A DNA stretch of 64,000 nt from assembly GCF_001297125.1 (NCBI RefSeq), contig NZ_LHPC01000056.1, positions 62,001 to 126,000 of the forward strand, written 5' to 3'. Of this stretch, positions 43,757 through 52,802 are shown in pieces. Source of the stretch: Pseudomonas sp. RIT-PI-q (lineage in GTDB: Bacteria; Pseudomonadota; Gammaproteobacteria; Pseudomonadales; Pseudomonadaceae). The notes below the pieces were generated by a model. The model was not told the origin of the DNA. It saw nothing but the letters and a program-made list of their open reading frames with translations, and ran no database searches. How positions within the stretch are numbered: the stretch's first letter is position 1; each line of letters begins with the position of its first letter. A program made the translations under genes and the position numbers.

Positions 43757-44727
43757 ACCCGGTCAGCTCCAAACCGGTTTCGGCGCAGGTGCTGGATGCG
43801 GCGATTGCCTGGCAATTGTCCCTGGATTCCGGCAACCCGGTGGAGCGCGAAGAGTTCGCCAAATGGCACGCCGCTCATGAAGAACATGCCCGCGCCTGGC
43901 GTCAGTTGGGCATGCTCGACCAGCGTTTCAGCGTCGCCAGCGGCCCGGCCCGCACCGCGTTGTTGCAGTCGCGTGAAAGCATTCGCCGCCGAGTGCGCAA
44001 ACTCGGCAGCGGCGTGGCCAGTATTGTTGCGGTGATCGGCCTGGGGCTGTTCGCCGGTGATCGTTACCTGCCAATCGACTATTGGCTGGCCGACCAGCGC
44101 ACCGCCACCGGCGAGCAACGCACCCTGCGCCTGAGCGACGGCACGCTGCTCAACCTGAACACCCACAGTGCGGTGGACGTGCGTTTCGATGAGAAGCAGC
44201 GGCTGATCATTCTTCAGGAAGGGGAAATCCTCGTCGAAACCGGCCATGGCGATGCCCGTCCCTTTATCGTCGAAACCCGCGAAGGCAGCATGCGCGCACT
44301 GGGCACGCGGTTCTTGGTCAAGCGCGAAGAAGAAGGGACGCGCCTGAGCGTGTTGCAATCCGCCGTGGCCGCCCATCCCGAGTCGAGCCCAGAGGAACAG
44401 ATTCTGCGCGAAGGCCAGCAAGTGTTGATGCGCAACAACGGTCTCGGGCCGATCATCACGCTTAACCCCGGCGCCGATGCCTGGACTCGCGGCATGTTGG
44501 TGGTGGATAACGCACGGCTGGAAGACCTGGTGCATGAACTCGGTCGCTATCGTCGCGGGCATTTGGGGGTTGCACCGGAGATTGCCGACTTGCGAATCAC
44601 CGGCAGCTTCCCGCTGCATGACACCGACAAGGCGCTGAGCGCGCTGTTGCCGACGCTGCCGGTGCAGATTGAACAGCATACGCAGTGGTGGGTGACGGTG
44701 GCGGCGAAGACCGAAGCCAAGCCCTGA
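43753..44727 (+). CDS. FecR-type anti-sigma regulator
   Basis: A 324-residue inner-membrane regulator. The cytoplasmic N-terminal domain has AIAWQLSLDSGNPVEREEF and the family W of HARAWRQLGMLDQRF; one helix (SIVAVIGLGLFAGD) spans the membrane near 96-110; the periplasmic FecR domain has RLSDGTLLNLNTHSAVDVRF and FIVETREGSMRALGTRFLV. It receives the signal from the receptor's N-terminal domain and frees the sigma factor. Confidence 0.92.
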   Translation: MNPVSSKPVSAQVLDAAIAWQLSLDSGNPVEREEFAKWHAAHEEHARAWRQLGMLDQRFSVASGPARTALLQSRESIRRRVRKLGSGVASIVAVIGLGLFAGDRYLPIDYWLADQRTATGEQRTLRLSDGTLLNLNTHSAVDVRFDEKQRLIILQEGEILVETGHGDARPFIVETREGSMRALGTRFLVKREEEGTRLSVLQSAVAAHPESSPEEQILREGQQVLMRNNGLGPIITLNPGADAWTRGMLVVDNARLEDLVHELGRYRRGHLGVAPEIADLRITGSFPLHDTDKALSALLPTLPVQIEQHTQWWVTVAAKTEAKP

Positions 44728-44733
44728 TATTTC

Positions 44734-44840
44734 TGTGTCTGAGCCGACGCCATCGCGGGCGAGCCCGCTCCCACAGGTTTTGTGAACGACATAAGACCTG
44801 TGGGAGCGGGCTCGCCCGCGATGGCGTCGGCTCAGACACA
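44734..44840. repeat. REPIN with 45-bp perfect arms
   Basis: TGTGTCTGAGCCGACGCCAT begins a 45-base arm (44734-44778) whose exact complement is 44796-44840; the loop is 17 bases. Most other REPINs here match only in the REP cores. It lies between the FecR and receptor genes. Confidence 0.95.
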
Positions 44841-44943
44841 GCGCAATTACTGAATCGAAATAATTTTCATCCAGCCCTATCACTTTTGAATTCTCGTCCG
44901 GCACCTAGGCAATTGAGAAATATTTCCATTCAGGAGCCGCTGT

Positions 44944-47373
44944 ATGTCCCGTTCGCTAGACACCTTGTTGCGCCCCAGTTTGCTGGCGGTTGCCATTGCC
45001 CTTTGCGCCCCTCTGGCCAGCAGTCAGCTGATGGCCGCTGAACAGGCGTCCAGCGTTCGCGCCTACAACTTGCCGGCTGCGCCATTGGCCAGCACCTTGA
45101 ACCAGATCGCCAGTCAGGCCGGCCTGGCGCTGTCGCTGAATCCGTCGCTGGCAGCGGGCAAAACCTCGGCCCCGGTCAAAGGCCAGTTCGACGCTGCCGG
45201 CGCCCTGCGCGAAGCCTTGCGTGGCACCGGTCTGCAACTGGAACAAAGCAATGCTGGCACCTTCAGCCTGGTGGCCGTGCCCGAAGGCGTGATGGCGCTG
45301 CCAGCGACCAGCGTGATGGGCGTGGAACAGACTGAAAGCGCATGGGGCCCGGTGGAAGGTTACCTGGCCAAGCGCACTGCTGCTGGCACCAAGACCGACA
45401 CCGCACTGGTCGAAGTACCGCGTTCGATTTCCGTCGCCACTCGCGAACAGATGGATGATCGCAGCGTGCACAGCCTCGACGACGCCGTGCGCTACATGCC
45501 CGGCATCACCGCCAGCAGCTACGGCAGCGACACCCGCGCCGACTGGTTGCGCGTGCGTGGTTTCGAACCGACCCAGTTCCTCGATGGCCTGCCACTGCCT
45601 AAAGGCGTGTACGCCAACCCGAAACAGGAAACCTGGAACCTCGACCGCCTCGCCCTGCTGCGCGGTCCGGCCTCGTCCGTGTACGGCCAGACCCCGCCGG
45701 GCGGTTTGCTGGACATGGTCAGCCGCCGCCCCAGCGCCGAATCCAGCAATGAAATCCAGGTGCAATACGGCAGCGACAATCACCGTCAGATCAACTTCGC
45801 CAGCACCGGCAAGATCGACGACGAAGGTCAGTTCCTCTATGGCTTGAGTGGTGTGGTGCGCGACAGCGGCACGCAAATCGACCACGTCGACAACAAGCGC
45901 TACAACATTGCGCCGAGCCTGACCTGGAACATCGACGACGACACAAAATTCACCCTGCTGACCCAGTTCACCCGCGACGATACCGGCATCACCAGCCAGT
46001 TCCTGCCGGTGCAAGGCACGAAGATCCATTCGCCGCTCGGCAAGATTTCCCACCACAAGAATCTGGGCGATCCGGATTGGGAATTCTACGATCGCACCTA
46101 CTACGCGCTGGGCTACGCCTTTGAACATCGTTTGAATGATGTCTGGCAGTTCAAGCAGAACCTGCGCTACACCAAGTCAGACCTGTCGTTCCAGGGCCTT
46201 ACCCCCGGCGCCTATCCGTTCACTCAGGTCGATGCCGAGGGCAACGTAGGTCGTTCGAGCACCAGTGTTGACGAAGACATCAGCCAGTTTGCCGTGGACA
46301 ACAACTTCCAGGGCGACTTCGCCACCGGCGACATCCATCACACCCTGTTGATCGGCCTCGATCACCAGCGCACCAATACCAACTACACCTCGATCTTTGG
46401 CGACGGTCTGACCACCAACGTCAACAATCCGATTTATGGCCAGCCGATCGTACGTCCGCCACGCTCCGCAGCGTTTTACGACTACGACCAGAAGACTTAC
46501 CAGACCGGTCTGTACGTGCAGGACCAGATGGCCCTCGACCAATGGCGCCTGACCCTCGGTGGTCGTGAGGATTGGGTCCACACCGGCACCAAGTTCTTCA
46601 ACAAGGGTGACGCCACCAACACCGAACGAGACAAGAACTTCAGCGGCAACGCGGCGATCAGCTACGTGTTCGACAACGGCATTGTGCCGTACCTGTCGTA
46701 CGCCGAATCGTTCCAGCCGACCAGCAATGCCACGGCCTCGCCGACCGATTCGCTCAAGCCGACTGAAGGCAAACAGTGGGAACTGGGCGTCAAGTACCAA
46801 CCGCCCGGCAGCAACACCCTGCTGACCGCCGCGGTTTACGACCTGACGCAGAAAAACGTCTCCGTCACCACCACCAACTCGGACAACGTTTCGATCACCA
46901 GCCAGACCGGTGAAGTGAAAGTTAAAGGCCTGGAACTGGAAGCGGTTTCCGACGTGACCGAGAACCTCAAGGTCATCGCCGCTTACACCCTGGCCAAATC
47001 CGAAGTTCAAGATGGCACGTTCAAAGGCAATCGCCTGCAACTGATGCCTAACCAACAGGCTTCGCTGTGGACCGATTACACCTGGCACAACGGCGTGCTC
47101 GACGGCTTCGGCGTGGGTGCCGGCGTTCGCTACACCGGAAACACCTACGGCGATCAGGCCAACACCGAGCTGGGCAAGGCTGACGCCTACACCGTGTTCG
47201 ACGCGGCGGTTCATTACGACCTCGGCCGTCTGGACAACAGCCTGAAAGGCGCCTCCCTGGCACTGAACGCTACCAACCTGTTCGACAAGGATTACATCTC
47301 CACTTGCGACAGCTTCTATTGCTACTACGGCGACCAACGCAGTGTCGTCGCCAGTGCTACCTACAAGTGGTAA
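44944..47373 (+). CDS. TonB-dependent hydroxamate-siderophore receptor with signalling domain
   Basis: An 809-residue outer-membrane receptor. Signal peptide (about 1-32), STN signalling domain (about 38-100; YNLPAAPLASTLNQIASQAG), plug (EVPRSISVATREQMDDR, then LRVRGFEPTQFLDGLPL and LLRGPASSVYGQTPPGG) and a 22-strand barrel ending CYYGDQRSVVASATYKW. The CDSFYCYYGDQR end is like FhuA/FoxA/FiuA hydroxamate receptors. The STN domain together with the preceding sigma/anti-sigma pair means it controls its own expression. FiuA (ferrichrome) by gene order, FoxA (ferrioxamine) by the adjoining FoxB-like gene. Confidence 0.92.
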   Translation: MSRSLDTLLRPSLLAVAIALCAPLASSQLMAAEQASSVRAYNLPAAPLASTLNQIASQAGLALSLNPSLAAGKTSAPVKGQFDAAGALREALRGTGLQLEQSNAGTFSLVAVPEGVMALPATSVMGVEQTESAWGPVEGYLAKRTAAGTKTDTALVEVPRSISVATREQMDDRSVHSLDDAVRYMPGITASSYGSDTRADWLRVRGFEPTQFLDGLPLPKGVYANPKQETWNLDRLALLRGPASSVYGQTPPGGLLDMVSRRPSAESSNEIQVQYGSDNHRQINFASTGKIDDEGQFLYGLSGVVRDSGTQIDHVDNKRYNIAPSLTWNIDDDTKFTLLTQFTRDDTGITSQFLPVQGTKIHSPLGKISHHKNLGDPDWEFYDRTYYALGYAFEHRLNDVWQFKQNLRYTKSDLSFQGLTPGAYPFTQVDAEGNVGRSSTSVDEDISQFAVDNNFQGDFATGDIHHTLLIGLDHQRTNTNYTSIFGDGLTTNVNNPIYGQPIVRPPRSAAFYDYDQKTYQTGLYVQDQMALDQWRLTLGGREDWVHTGTKFFNKGDATNTERDKNFSGNAAISYVFDNGIVPYLSYAESFQPTSNATASPTDSLKPTEGKQWELGVKYQPPGSNTLLTAAVYDLTQKNVSVTTTNSDNVSITSQTGEVKVKGLELEAVSDVTENLKVIAAYTLAKSEVQDGTFKGNRLQLMPNQQASLWTDYTWHNGVLDGFGVGAGVRYTGNTYGDQANTELGKADAYTVFDAAVHYDLGRLDNSLKGASLALNATNLFDKDYISTCDSFYCYYGDQRSVVASATYKW

Positions 47374-47402
47374 TCGCTTGATCTGACACGCTCAATACCC
47401 AG

Positions 47403-47428
47403 GCCGTCCTTCGAGGACGGCTTTGGTA
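47403..47428 (+). terminator. Weak terminator/attenuator after the receptor gene
   Basis: GCCGTCCT, loop TCG, AGGACGGC then TTTGG. The short T-run suggests partial read-through into the PepSY gene 18 bases on. Confidence 0.6.
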
Positions 47429-47445
47429 TTTCTGAAGGTCTGGAA

Positions 47446-48576
47446 ATGAAAAGTAAAACGATTCGCCGCTGGTCCTTCGTCCACACCTGGACCAGCCTGA
47501 TCTGTACGGTGTTCCTGCTGATGCTGGCACTGACCGGCCTGCCGTTGATCTTCCATCACGAGATCGACCACCTGCTAGGCGATGCCGCCGAGTTGAAGCA
47601 GATGCCGGCGGACACCCCGCAGCTGAATTTGCAGCAATTGGTGCAGGCGGCTGAAAAGCATCGTCCTGGCGAAGTCATGCAGTATTTCGGTTTCGACGAA
47701 GACGAGCCCAATGCGGCGATCACCATCATGGCGGCCACCGCCGGCACTGAACCGAATTCGTCACACACCTTCATGCTGGATGCACGCACCGGCGAAGCGC
47801 TGGAGATGCCGTCGGCCAATGGCGGTTTCATGATGGTCATGCTGCGCCTGCATGTGGACATGTTCGCCGGGCTGCCGGGTAAATTGCTGCTGGCGTTCAT
47901 GGGGGTGATGTTTGTCGTGGCGATCATTCCGGGGCCGGTGCTGTACTTGCCGTTCATGCGCCGGTTGAAATTCGCCACCGTGCGCCAGGACAAACCCCCC
48001 CGCCTGCGCTGGCTCGACCTGCATAACCTGATCGGCGTGGTGACCCTGACCTGGGCGCTGGTGGTCGGCGTGACCGGTGTCATCAGTGCTTGCGCCGACC
48101 TGCTGATCGCGGCGTGGCGCAACGACAGCCTGAGCGTGATGATCGCGCCGTATCGCGACGCGCCACCGCTGATGCAACTGGCGCCTGCGACCCGTTTGCT
48201 CGACATCGCCAAGGAAGTCGCACCGGGCATGCAGCCGGACTTCATCGCCTTCCCCGGTACGCGGTTTTCCAGCGAACACCATTACGCGGTGTTCATGAAA
48301 GGCAGCACCCACCTGACGTCGCACCTGCTGACACCGGTGCTGATCGACGCCAGCACCCTGCAAGTCCCCGCCGTGGCCGAGCGGCCGTGGTACATGGACG
48401 CCATGGGCATGTCGCAGCCGCTGCACTTCGGTGATTACGGCGGCATGCCGATGAAAATCCTCTGGGCGACCCTGGATGTGCTGACCATCATCGTGCTCGG
48501 CAGCGGGGTTTATCTGTGGGTGGTGCGGCGCAAAGCCTTGAAGCCCGTGCTCGAAAAAATGGAGATCCCGGCATGA
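47446..48576 (+). CDS. PepSY-domain membrane protein, FoxB-like siderophore reductase
   Basis: A 376-residue inner-membrane protein with four main helices and PepSY segments in the periplasm. Histidines in or beside the helices (FVHTWTSL, LIFHHEIDHLL, LRLHVDMF, LDLHNLIGV) could hold b-type hemes. P. aeruginosa FoxB, of similar size and beside foxA, is a siderophore reductase, so reduction of ferric siderophore in the periplasm is the likely job. It shares the receptor's operon and a four-base overlap with the next small gene. Confidence 0.87.
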   Translation: MKSKTIRRWSFVHTWTSLICTVFLLMLALTGLPLIFHHEIDHLLGDAAELKQMPADTPQLNLQQLVQAAEKHRPGEVMQYFGFDEDEPNAAITIMAATAGTEPNSSHTFMLDARTGEALEMPSANGGFMMVMLRLHVDMFAGLPGKLLLAFMGVMFVVAIIPGPVLYLPFMRRLKFATVRQDKPPRLRWLDLHNLIGVVTLTWALVVGVTGVISACADLLIAAWRNDSLSVMIAPYRDAPPLMQLAPATRLLDIAKEVAPGMQPDFIAFPGTRFSSEHHYAVFMKGSTHLTSHLLTPVLIDASTLQVPAVAERPWYMDAMGMSQPLHFGDYGGMPMKILWATLDVLTIIVLGSGVYLWVVRRKALKPVLEKMEIPA

Positions 48577-48752
48577 GACCGCGGCAGTCGAACTTCTGGA
48601 AAGTCTTCGCCACCCCCACGGTCATCGCCCTGCTCAGTGCCGCGGGATTGTTCGCCGCGTTGCTGGGCGATGGCGTGTGGGATGCCCTGAGCTGGCTAGG
48701 CCTTGGCGTCCCTGCCTTCCTCGCCCTGCGCGGCCTGCTGCAACGCCACTAA
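48573..48752 (+). CDS. Small membrane protein downstream of the PepSY gene
   Basis: A 59-residue protein starting MRPRQSNFWKVFATPTVIAL, with two hydrophobic segments separated by GDGVWDALSW and a basic end LQRH. The start ATG overlaps the PepSY stop (ATGA), so it is translationally coupled and probably a partner of that reductase. No named family recognised. Confidence 0.82.
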   Translation: MRPRQSNFWKVFATPTVIALLSAAGLFAALLGDGVWDALSWLGLGVPAFLALRGLLQRH

Positions 48753-48756
48753 GAAT

Positions 48757-48963
48757 CTGTAGCCGCCGCGCTCGGCTCTGTAGCAGCTGTCGAGCCTGCG
48801 AGGCTGCCCTCGCCTCTGTAGCAGCTGTCGAGCCTGCGAGGCTGCGTTCGGCTGCGCAGCAGTCGTAAAACCTGCAACCGTGTTCTTTCAGGAAAACCGC
48901 GTCCGCCGGATCACGACTGCTGCGCAGCCGAACGCAGCCTCGCAGGCTCGACAGCTGCTACAG
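48757..48963. repeat. Long inverted repeat of the GCAGCAGTCGTAAAA family, copy 3, with duplicated end
   Basis: Same family as 19936 and 31656. The left arm is doubled: CTCTGTAGCAGCTGTCGAGC and the 12 bases after it occur at 48776-48807 and again at 48813-48844. Only the inner copy continues into the arm that pairs with the right end. Confidence 0.9.
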
Positions 48964-49067
48964 GATGAGCGCGCCTCGACGTCGGTTGCCTGGCCCTGCA
49001 TGTGCCTATTGAGCTAGCGCATCAACGCGCTATGCTGCGCAACACCGCCACCGACCGAGACGTCGCC

Positions 49068-49697
49068 ATGTCCGCTCCGAGCATGACCCTTTACCACAAC
49101 CCGCTCTCACCCTTCGTTCGCAAAGTCATGGTGCTGTTGCACGAAACTGGTCAGCAAGACCGCGTGGCCCTGCAAAACTGCGTGCTGACGCCGGTCGACC
49201 CGGACCTGGCCCTGATCGACGACAACCCGCTGAGCAAGATCCCCGCCCTGCGCCTGGCCGATGGCAACGTCATCCATGACAGCCGGGTGATCCTCGATTA
49301 CCTCGACCACCAGCACGTCGGCAACCCACTGATTCCCCGCGAAGGTTCCGCCCGCTGGCGCCGCATGACCCTGGCCTCGATGGCCGACGGGATCATGGAC
49401 GCGGCAGTGCTGACGCGTTACGAAGTCGCCCTGCGCGCCCCGGAAAAACACTGGGACGCATGGCTCGACGGCCAGCGCGACAAGATCCGCCGTGCCCTGG
49501 CGCTGCTGGAAAAAGATGCGATTGCCGAGCTGACCAGCCATTTCGACGTGGCGGCGATCAGTGTCGCGTGTGCGTTGGGTTACCTGGATTTGCGCCACCC
49601 GGATCTGGAATGGCGCGAGGCGAATCCGCAATTGGCGGCCTGGTATTTTGAGGTGAGTCAGCGGCCTTCGATGTTGGCGACGATGCCTAAGCTCTAG
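49068..49697 (+). CDS. Glutathione S-transferase-family protein
   Basis: A 209-residue GST fold: thioredoxin-like N-terminal domain (LYHNPLSPFVRKVMVLLHET; NPLSKIPALRLADGNVIHDSRVILDYLD, with the cis-proline and the glutathione-binding D/E-S equivalent) and helical C-terminal domain. A serine in SPFVRK could activate glutathione. ATG 49068 (MSAPSMTLYHNP) is preferred over an upstream in-frame ATG. Substrate unknown; no operon partner. Confidence 0.9.
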   Translation: MSAPSMTLYHNPLSPFVRKVMVLLHETGQQDRVALQNCVLTPVDPDLALIDDNPLSKIPALRLADGNVIHDSRVILDYLDHQHVGNPLIPREGSARWRRMTLASMADGIMDAAVLTRYEVALRAPEKHWDAWLDGQRDKIRRALALLEKDAIAELTSHFDVAAISVACALGYLDLRHPDLEWREANPQLAAWYFEVSQRPSMLATMPKL

Positions 49698-49719
49698 ATT
49701 TTCGCTGACTGTTCCGGCC

Positions 49720-49788
49720 CCATCGCGGGCAAGCCCGCTCCCACAAGGCTAGCGCCGTACCTGTGGGAGCGGGCTTGCCCGCGATGGC
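49720..49788. repeat. REPIN, GCGGGCTTGCCCGC variant
   Basis: CATCGCGGGCAAGCCCGCTC and its complement with a short spacer, between the GST and creD genes, which converge here. Confidence 0.9.
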
Positions 49789-49878
49789 ACCACCGAGGTT
49801 CGACTGGCAGTAACTGGACAATCCGCGTCACCAATATCTCGCCCCAGCGCTGATCCTCGCGCAACCCCAACGACCGGC

Positions 49879-51249
49879 TCATTCCACCGCCCCGATATCA
49901 AACGCCAGCGGCTTGGCCGCTTTCCGCCCGATCCCGTACCAATCCAGCTTCCGTGTCAGCACCATAAACACGCCCAATAACCCAAACAGCAACAACGAGC
50001 CCATCAGCAGCGCGTAGTCCTCGGCACTCAACAAGCCATAAAGCAAGCCATACAACGCTGCCAACCCCGCCGAAAAACTCAAGCCGTGACGCACGCTGCG
50101 CAGCACATGGCAGACATAAAAACCGATCAGCACCACACAACCGCTCGCCGACAACAGATACGCCAGTGCAAAACCAATGTGCTCGGACAACGACAGCAAC
50201 AGCAGGTAGAAGAACGCCAACGCTACACCTACCAGTGCATATTGCACCGGATGCACGGCAAGGCTTTTGAGCACTTCGAAGAGGAAGAAGCCGGCGAAGG
50301 TCAGGACGATGAACAGCAACGCGTATTTGATCGCACGGTCGCTTTTCAGGTACTGGTCCACCGGGTCAATGAAACTCACGCCGAAGCCGCGACGGCTGAA
50401 CGCTTCGCACCCTCCCCCGGACACGCAGTTGCTCAACGCTTCTTGCAGGTTGGTGGAAAAAAACGAGGTCTGCCAATTAGCGCTGAAACCCTGATCGGTC
50501 ACCTCACGCTGGGCCGGCAGGTAGTTGCCGATGAAGCTCGGATGTGGCCAATTGGCTGCTAGCGATACCTTGCTGGTCTTGCCCACCGGCAGAATCTGTA
50601 ACTGGCCGGTGCCTTGCAGGCGCAGGTCAAAACCGAACGCCAGTTCCGTGGCTTGCTTCGCATCCAAGGACGGCAGCGTTACATGCACGCCCTCCCCCAG
50701 CCAACCCACTTGGCTACCGGGGACGAAGTCCAGACTCTGGCCGTTGAGTTCGAGTTTAAGCGCGTTCTCAATGCCGCGAATATCGCTGATGCCTACTGCC
50801 AGGAACGGCTGGTCGAACTGGTAATCGGCGAAATCTTCCTTGATGCCCAACTGCGCCGGCAGCGAAAAATGGCCGCTGATGCGGTTGTCGGCGTGGAACA
50901 GCCGCGCCTGATAAATGCCTCGGGAACGCAGCTCGGTCTGCACTTGGCCATCGAGTTCGAAACGCTCCGGCAGGAAGAACAAGCGGCCGCGTTCTTCGCC
51001 GACCTCCTGATAACGCACGTTGGTTTTTTCGTTGGTCTTCCAGGTACGCACGACTTTACGGTACGGCACCACCATCAGCGGCCCGCTCACTTGCTGGCTG
51101 TAACTGGAGCTGCGGGCGATGTCTTCGAGCACACCGTCACGCAGTTGCTGGCGATCCTGGATGATGCCGTTGATCATCAAGAGCGGGATCAGCAACAACA
51201 GAATCAGAAGGGCAATCGCCCCGAGTTTTAGGGTCAGGCTGCGGTTCAT
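49879..51249 (-). CDS. creD: CreD inner-membrane protein
   Basis: A 456-residue CreD: an N-terminal anchor helix (LGAIALLILLLLIPLLMING), a long periplasmic domain (about 30-310), then five to six helices. CreD is the main target of CreBC and affects envelope integrity and beta-lactam response. It is placed downstream of creBC with a 134-base gap that contains a single REP and a hairpin over its ribosome site. Confidence 0.92.
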   Translation of the reverse strand: MNRSLTLKLGAIALLILLLLIPLLMINGIIQDRQQLRDGVLEDIARSSSYSQQVSGPLMVVPYRKVVRTWKTNEKTNVRYQEVGEERGRLFFLPERFELDGQVQTELRSRGIYQARLFHADNRISGHFSLPAQLGIKEDFADYQFDQPFLAVGISDIRGIENALKLELNGQSLDFVPGSQVGWLGEGVHVTLPSLDAKQATELAFGFDLRLQGTGQLQILPVGKTSKVSLAANWPHPSFIGNYLPAQREVTDQGFSANWQTSFFSTNLQEALSNCVSGGGCEAFSRRGFGVSFIDPVDQYLKSDRAIKYALLFIVLTFAGFFLFEVLKSLAVHPVQYALVGVALAFFYLLLLSLSEHIGFALAYLLSASGCVVLIGFYVCHVLRSVRHGLSFSAGLAALYGLLYGLLSAEDYALLMGSLLLFGLLGVFMVLTRKLDWYGIGRKAAKPLAFDIGAVE

Positions 51250-51251
51250 GG

Positions 51252-51279
51252 GACTCTCCCTGTTTGGATGGGGAGAGTC
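51252..51279 (-). promoter_or_regulatory. Hairpin covering the creD ribosome site
   Basis: GACTCTCCC and GGGAGAGTC pair over nine bases with a ten-base loop. On the minus strand the downstream arm contains the GGGAG Shine-Dalgarno sequence, six bases before the creD ATG. Confidence 0.5.
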
Positions 51280-51340
51280 TGGATTGGGTGTGTGAGGGAT
51301 TTATGGGGGGAATGTGGAGAGTGTGTGGAGACTGGCCCGG

Positions 51341-51370
51341 CCCCTGTGGGAGCGAGCCTGCTCGCGAATG
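51341..51370. repeat. Single REP between creD and creC
   Basis: CTGTGGGAGCGAGCCTGCTC then GCGAATGC, with no inverted partner. Confidence 0.8.
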
Positions 51371-51383
51371 CGCCGCCTCGGTC

Positions 51384-52802
51384 CTAAGCCAGGCGCAATA
51401 TAACTTCCACCCCGCCATCGACATTGCCGATGCTCATCGCACCGCCATGCAACTTAACCACTTCCTCAACAAAATTAAGGCCAAGCCCCGTACTTTTGCG
51501 CCCACTGTCCGGTCTCGGCAGCGAATAGAAACGCTCGCTCAATCGCGGCAACGCATAGTCAGGAATCGTCTCAGCTTCGTTGAACAGTTTGAACTCGATG
51601 TGCTCCCCGACCCTGGCGGCGCTGAATCGCAACACGCCTCCGACGGGGGTGAAATCCAACGCATTTTCCAGCAGATTACCCAGTGCCTGACGCAACAAAA
51701 ACGGCTCGCCGAGCAGGTTCAACTCCGGCGCAATCCGCTGTTCAACCCGAAGCTGTTTGCCTTCAATCCGCGCCGCCTGAGCACTCAACAATTCGTCCAC
51801 CAAAGCGGCCAACGGCACCGATACCCGTTCCTCCAACCCTTGCCGCTGCTCAACCTGCGCCAGGTTCAACAACCGCTCGATCAACTGCTGCATCCGCGCA
51901 CTTTCGCTGTCGATGTTGCTGACGAAACGCTGCTGCTGGGCCAACGGCATCTCACCCTGGAGCAATTCCGCCGCACCGCGAATCGCCGCCAGCGGGCTTT
52001 TCAATTCATGGGTCAGCGTGTGCACATAACGCTCGACGTAGGCCTTGCCTTCGAGCTGCGTACGCATCTGCTCCACCGCCGTCGCCAGTTGCTCCAGTTC
52101 ACCACCTCGATAATGCGGCACCTCGACCCGACGGCCTTCACTCACTGCCTGCGCATAGGCAGTCAATCGCCGTAACGCCCGGCTCAACCACCAGGACAAC
52201 AGCGCGCCGAACAGCAGACCGAGACCGATCAACCCGGCGCCATAAACCAGCAAGCGTCGTTCGGTACGGTCGACGTAAGGCTGCAATGAGCTGTTGGGTT
52301 GGGCCACGGTGACCACGCCGATGATCTGCCCGTTGTCGCGAATCGGTGCGCCGACGTGCATCACTGAGGAGTTCGGATCATCAGGATTGCTGCGGCTGGA
52401 GCGGGCGCCGTATTCACCGCGCAAGGTCAGGTAAACGTCGTTCCAGCGCGAGTAATCCTGGCCCACCGCGGCACCGCTGGAGTCCAGTACGACGATGCCC
52501 TTGGCGTCCGTGACATAAATCCGGTGGTTGACCTGATTCTTCGGCAAGCCCCAGATGCTCGCCGCCGGTTGCCGTTCACCGTAGGCCTTGAGCAGTTCCG
52601 GCCAGCGGTTGTGATTGAGGCTGCCGGCCTTGAAATCATCGCGCAGGATCTCGGCCATCAGGTTGGCGGTATCGACCAGGGTTTCTTCGGTGGACTGGCG
52701 CACACCAGGGCGGATTTCTTCCATCACGGTGTTGAGCACGAAGTAACCGGTCAGGCCGATAAACAGCACATAGACCAGAAAAATCCGGATCCCCAGCGGC
52801 AT
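51384..52802 (-). CDS. creC: CreC sensor histidine kinase
   Basis: A 472-residue sensor kinase: first helix (IFLVYVLFIGLTGYFVLN), periplasmic sensor region (about 30-180), second helix (LIGLGLLFGALLSWWLS), HAMP-like linker, dimerisation domain with the phosphorylated histidine in HTLTHELKSPLAAIRG, and an ATPase domain (NLLENALDF, KSTGLGLNFVEEV). It shares one base with the creB stop. Confidence 0.94.
   Translation of the reverse strand: MPLGIRIFLVYVLFIGLTGYFVLNTVMEEIRPGVRQSTEETLVDTANLMAEILRDDFKAGSLNHNRWPELLKAYGERQPAASIWGLPKNQVNHRIYVTDAKGIVVLDSSGAAVGQDYSRWNDVYLTLRGEYGARSSRSNPDDPNSSVMHVGAPIRDNGQIIGVVTVAQPNSSLQPYVDRTERRLLVYGAGLIGLGLLFGALLSWWLSRALRRLTAYAQAVSEGRRVEVPHYRGGELEQLATAVEQMRTQLEGKAYVERYVHTLTHELKSPLAAIRGAAELLQGEMPLAQQQRFVSNIDSESARMQQLIERLLNLAQVEQRQGLEERVSVPLAALVDELLSAQAARIEGKQLRVEQRIAPELNLLGEPFLLRQALGNLLENALDFTPVGGVLRFSAARVGEHIEFKLFNEAETIPDYALPRLSERFYSLPRPDSGRKSTGLGLNFVEEVVKLHGGAMSIGNVDGGVEVILRLA

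Noticed and set aside
51250..51383. CreB tag TTCAC-N6-TTCAC upstream of creD
   Set aside because: I looked for the E. coli-type direct repeat on both strands in the creC-creD gap and did not find it.
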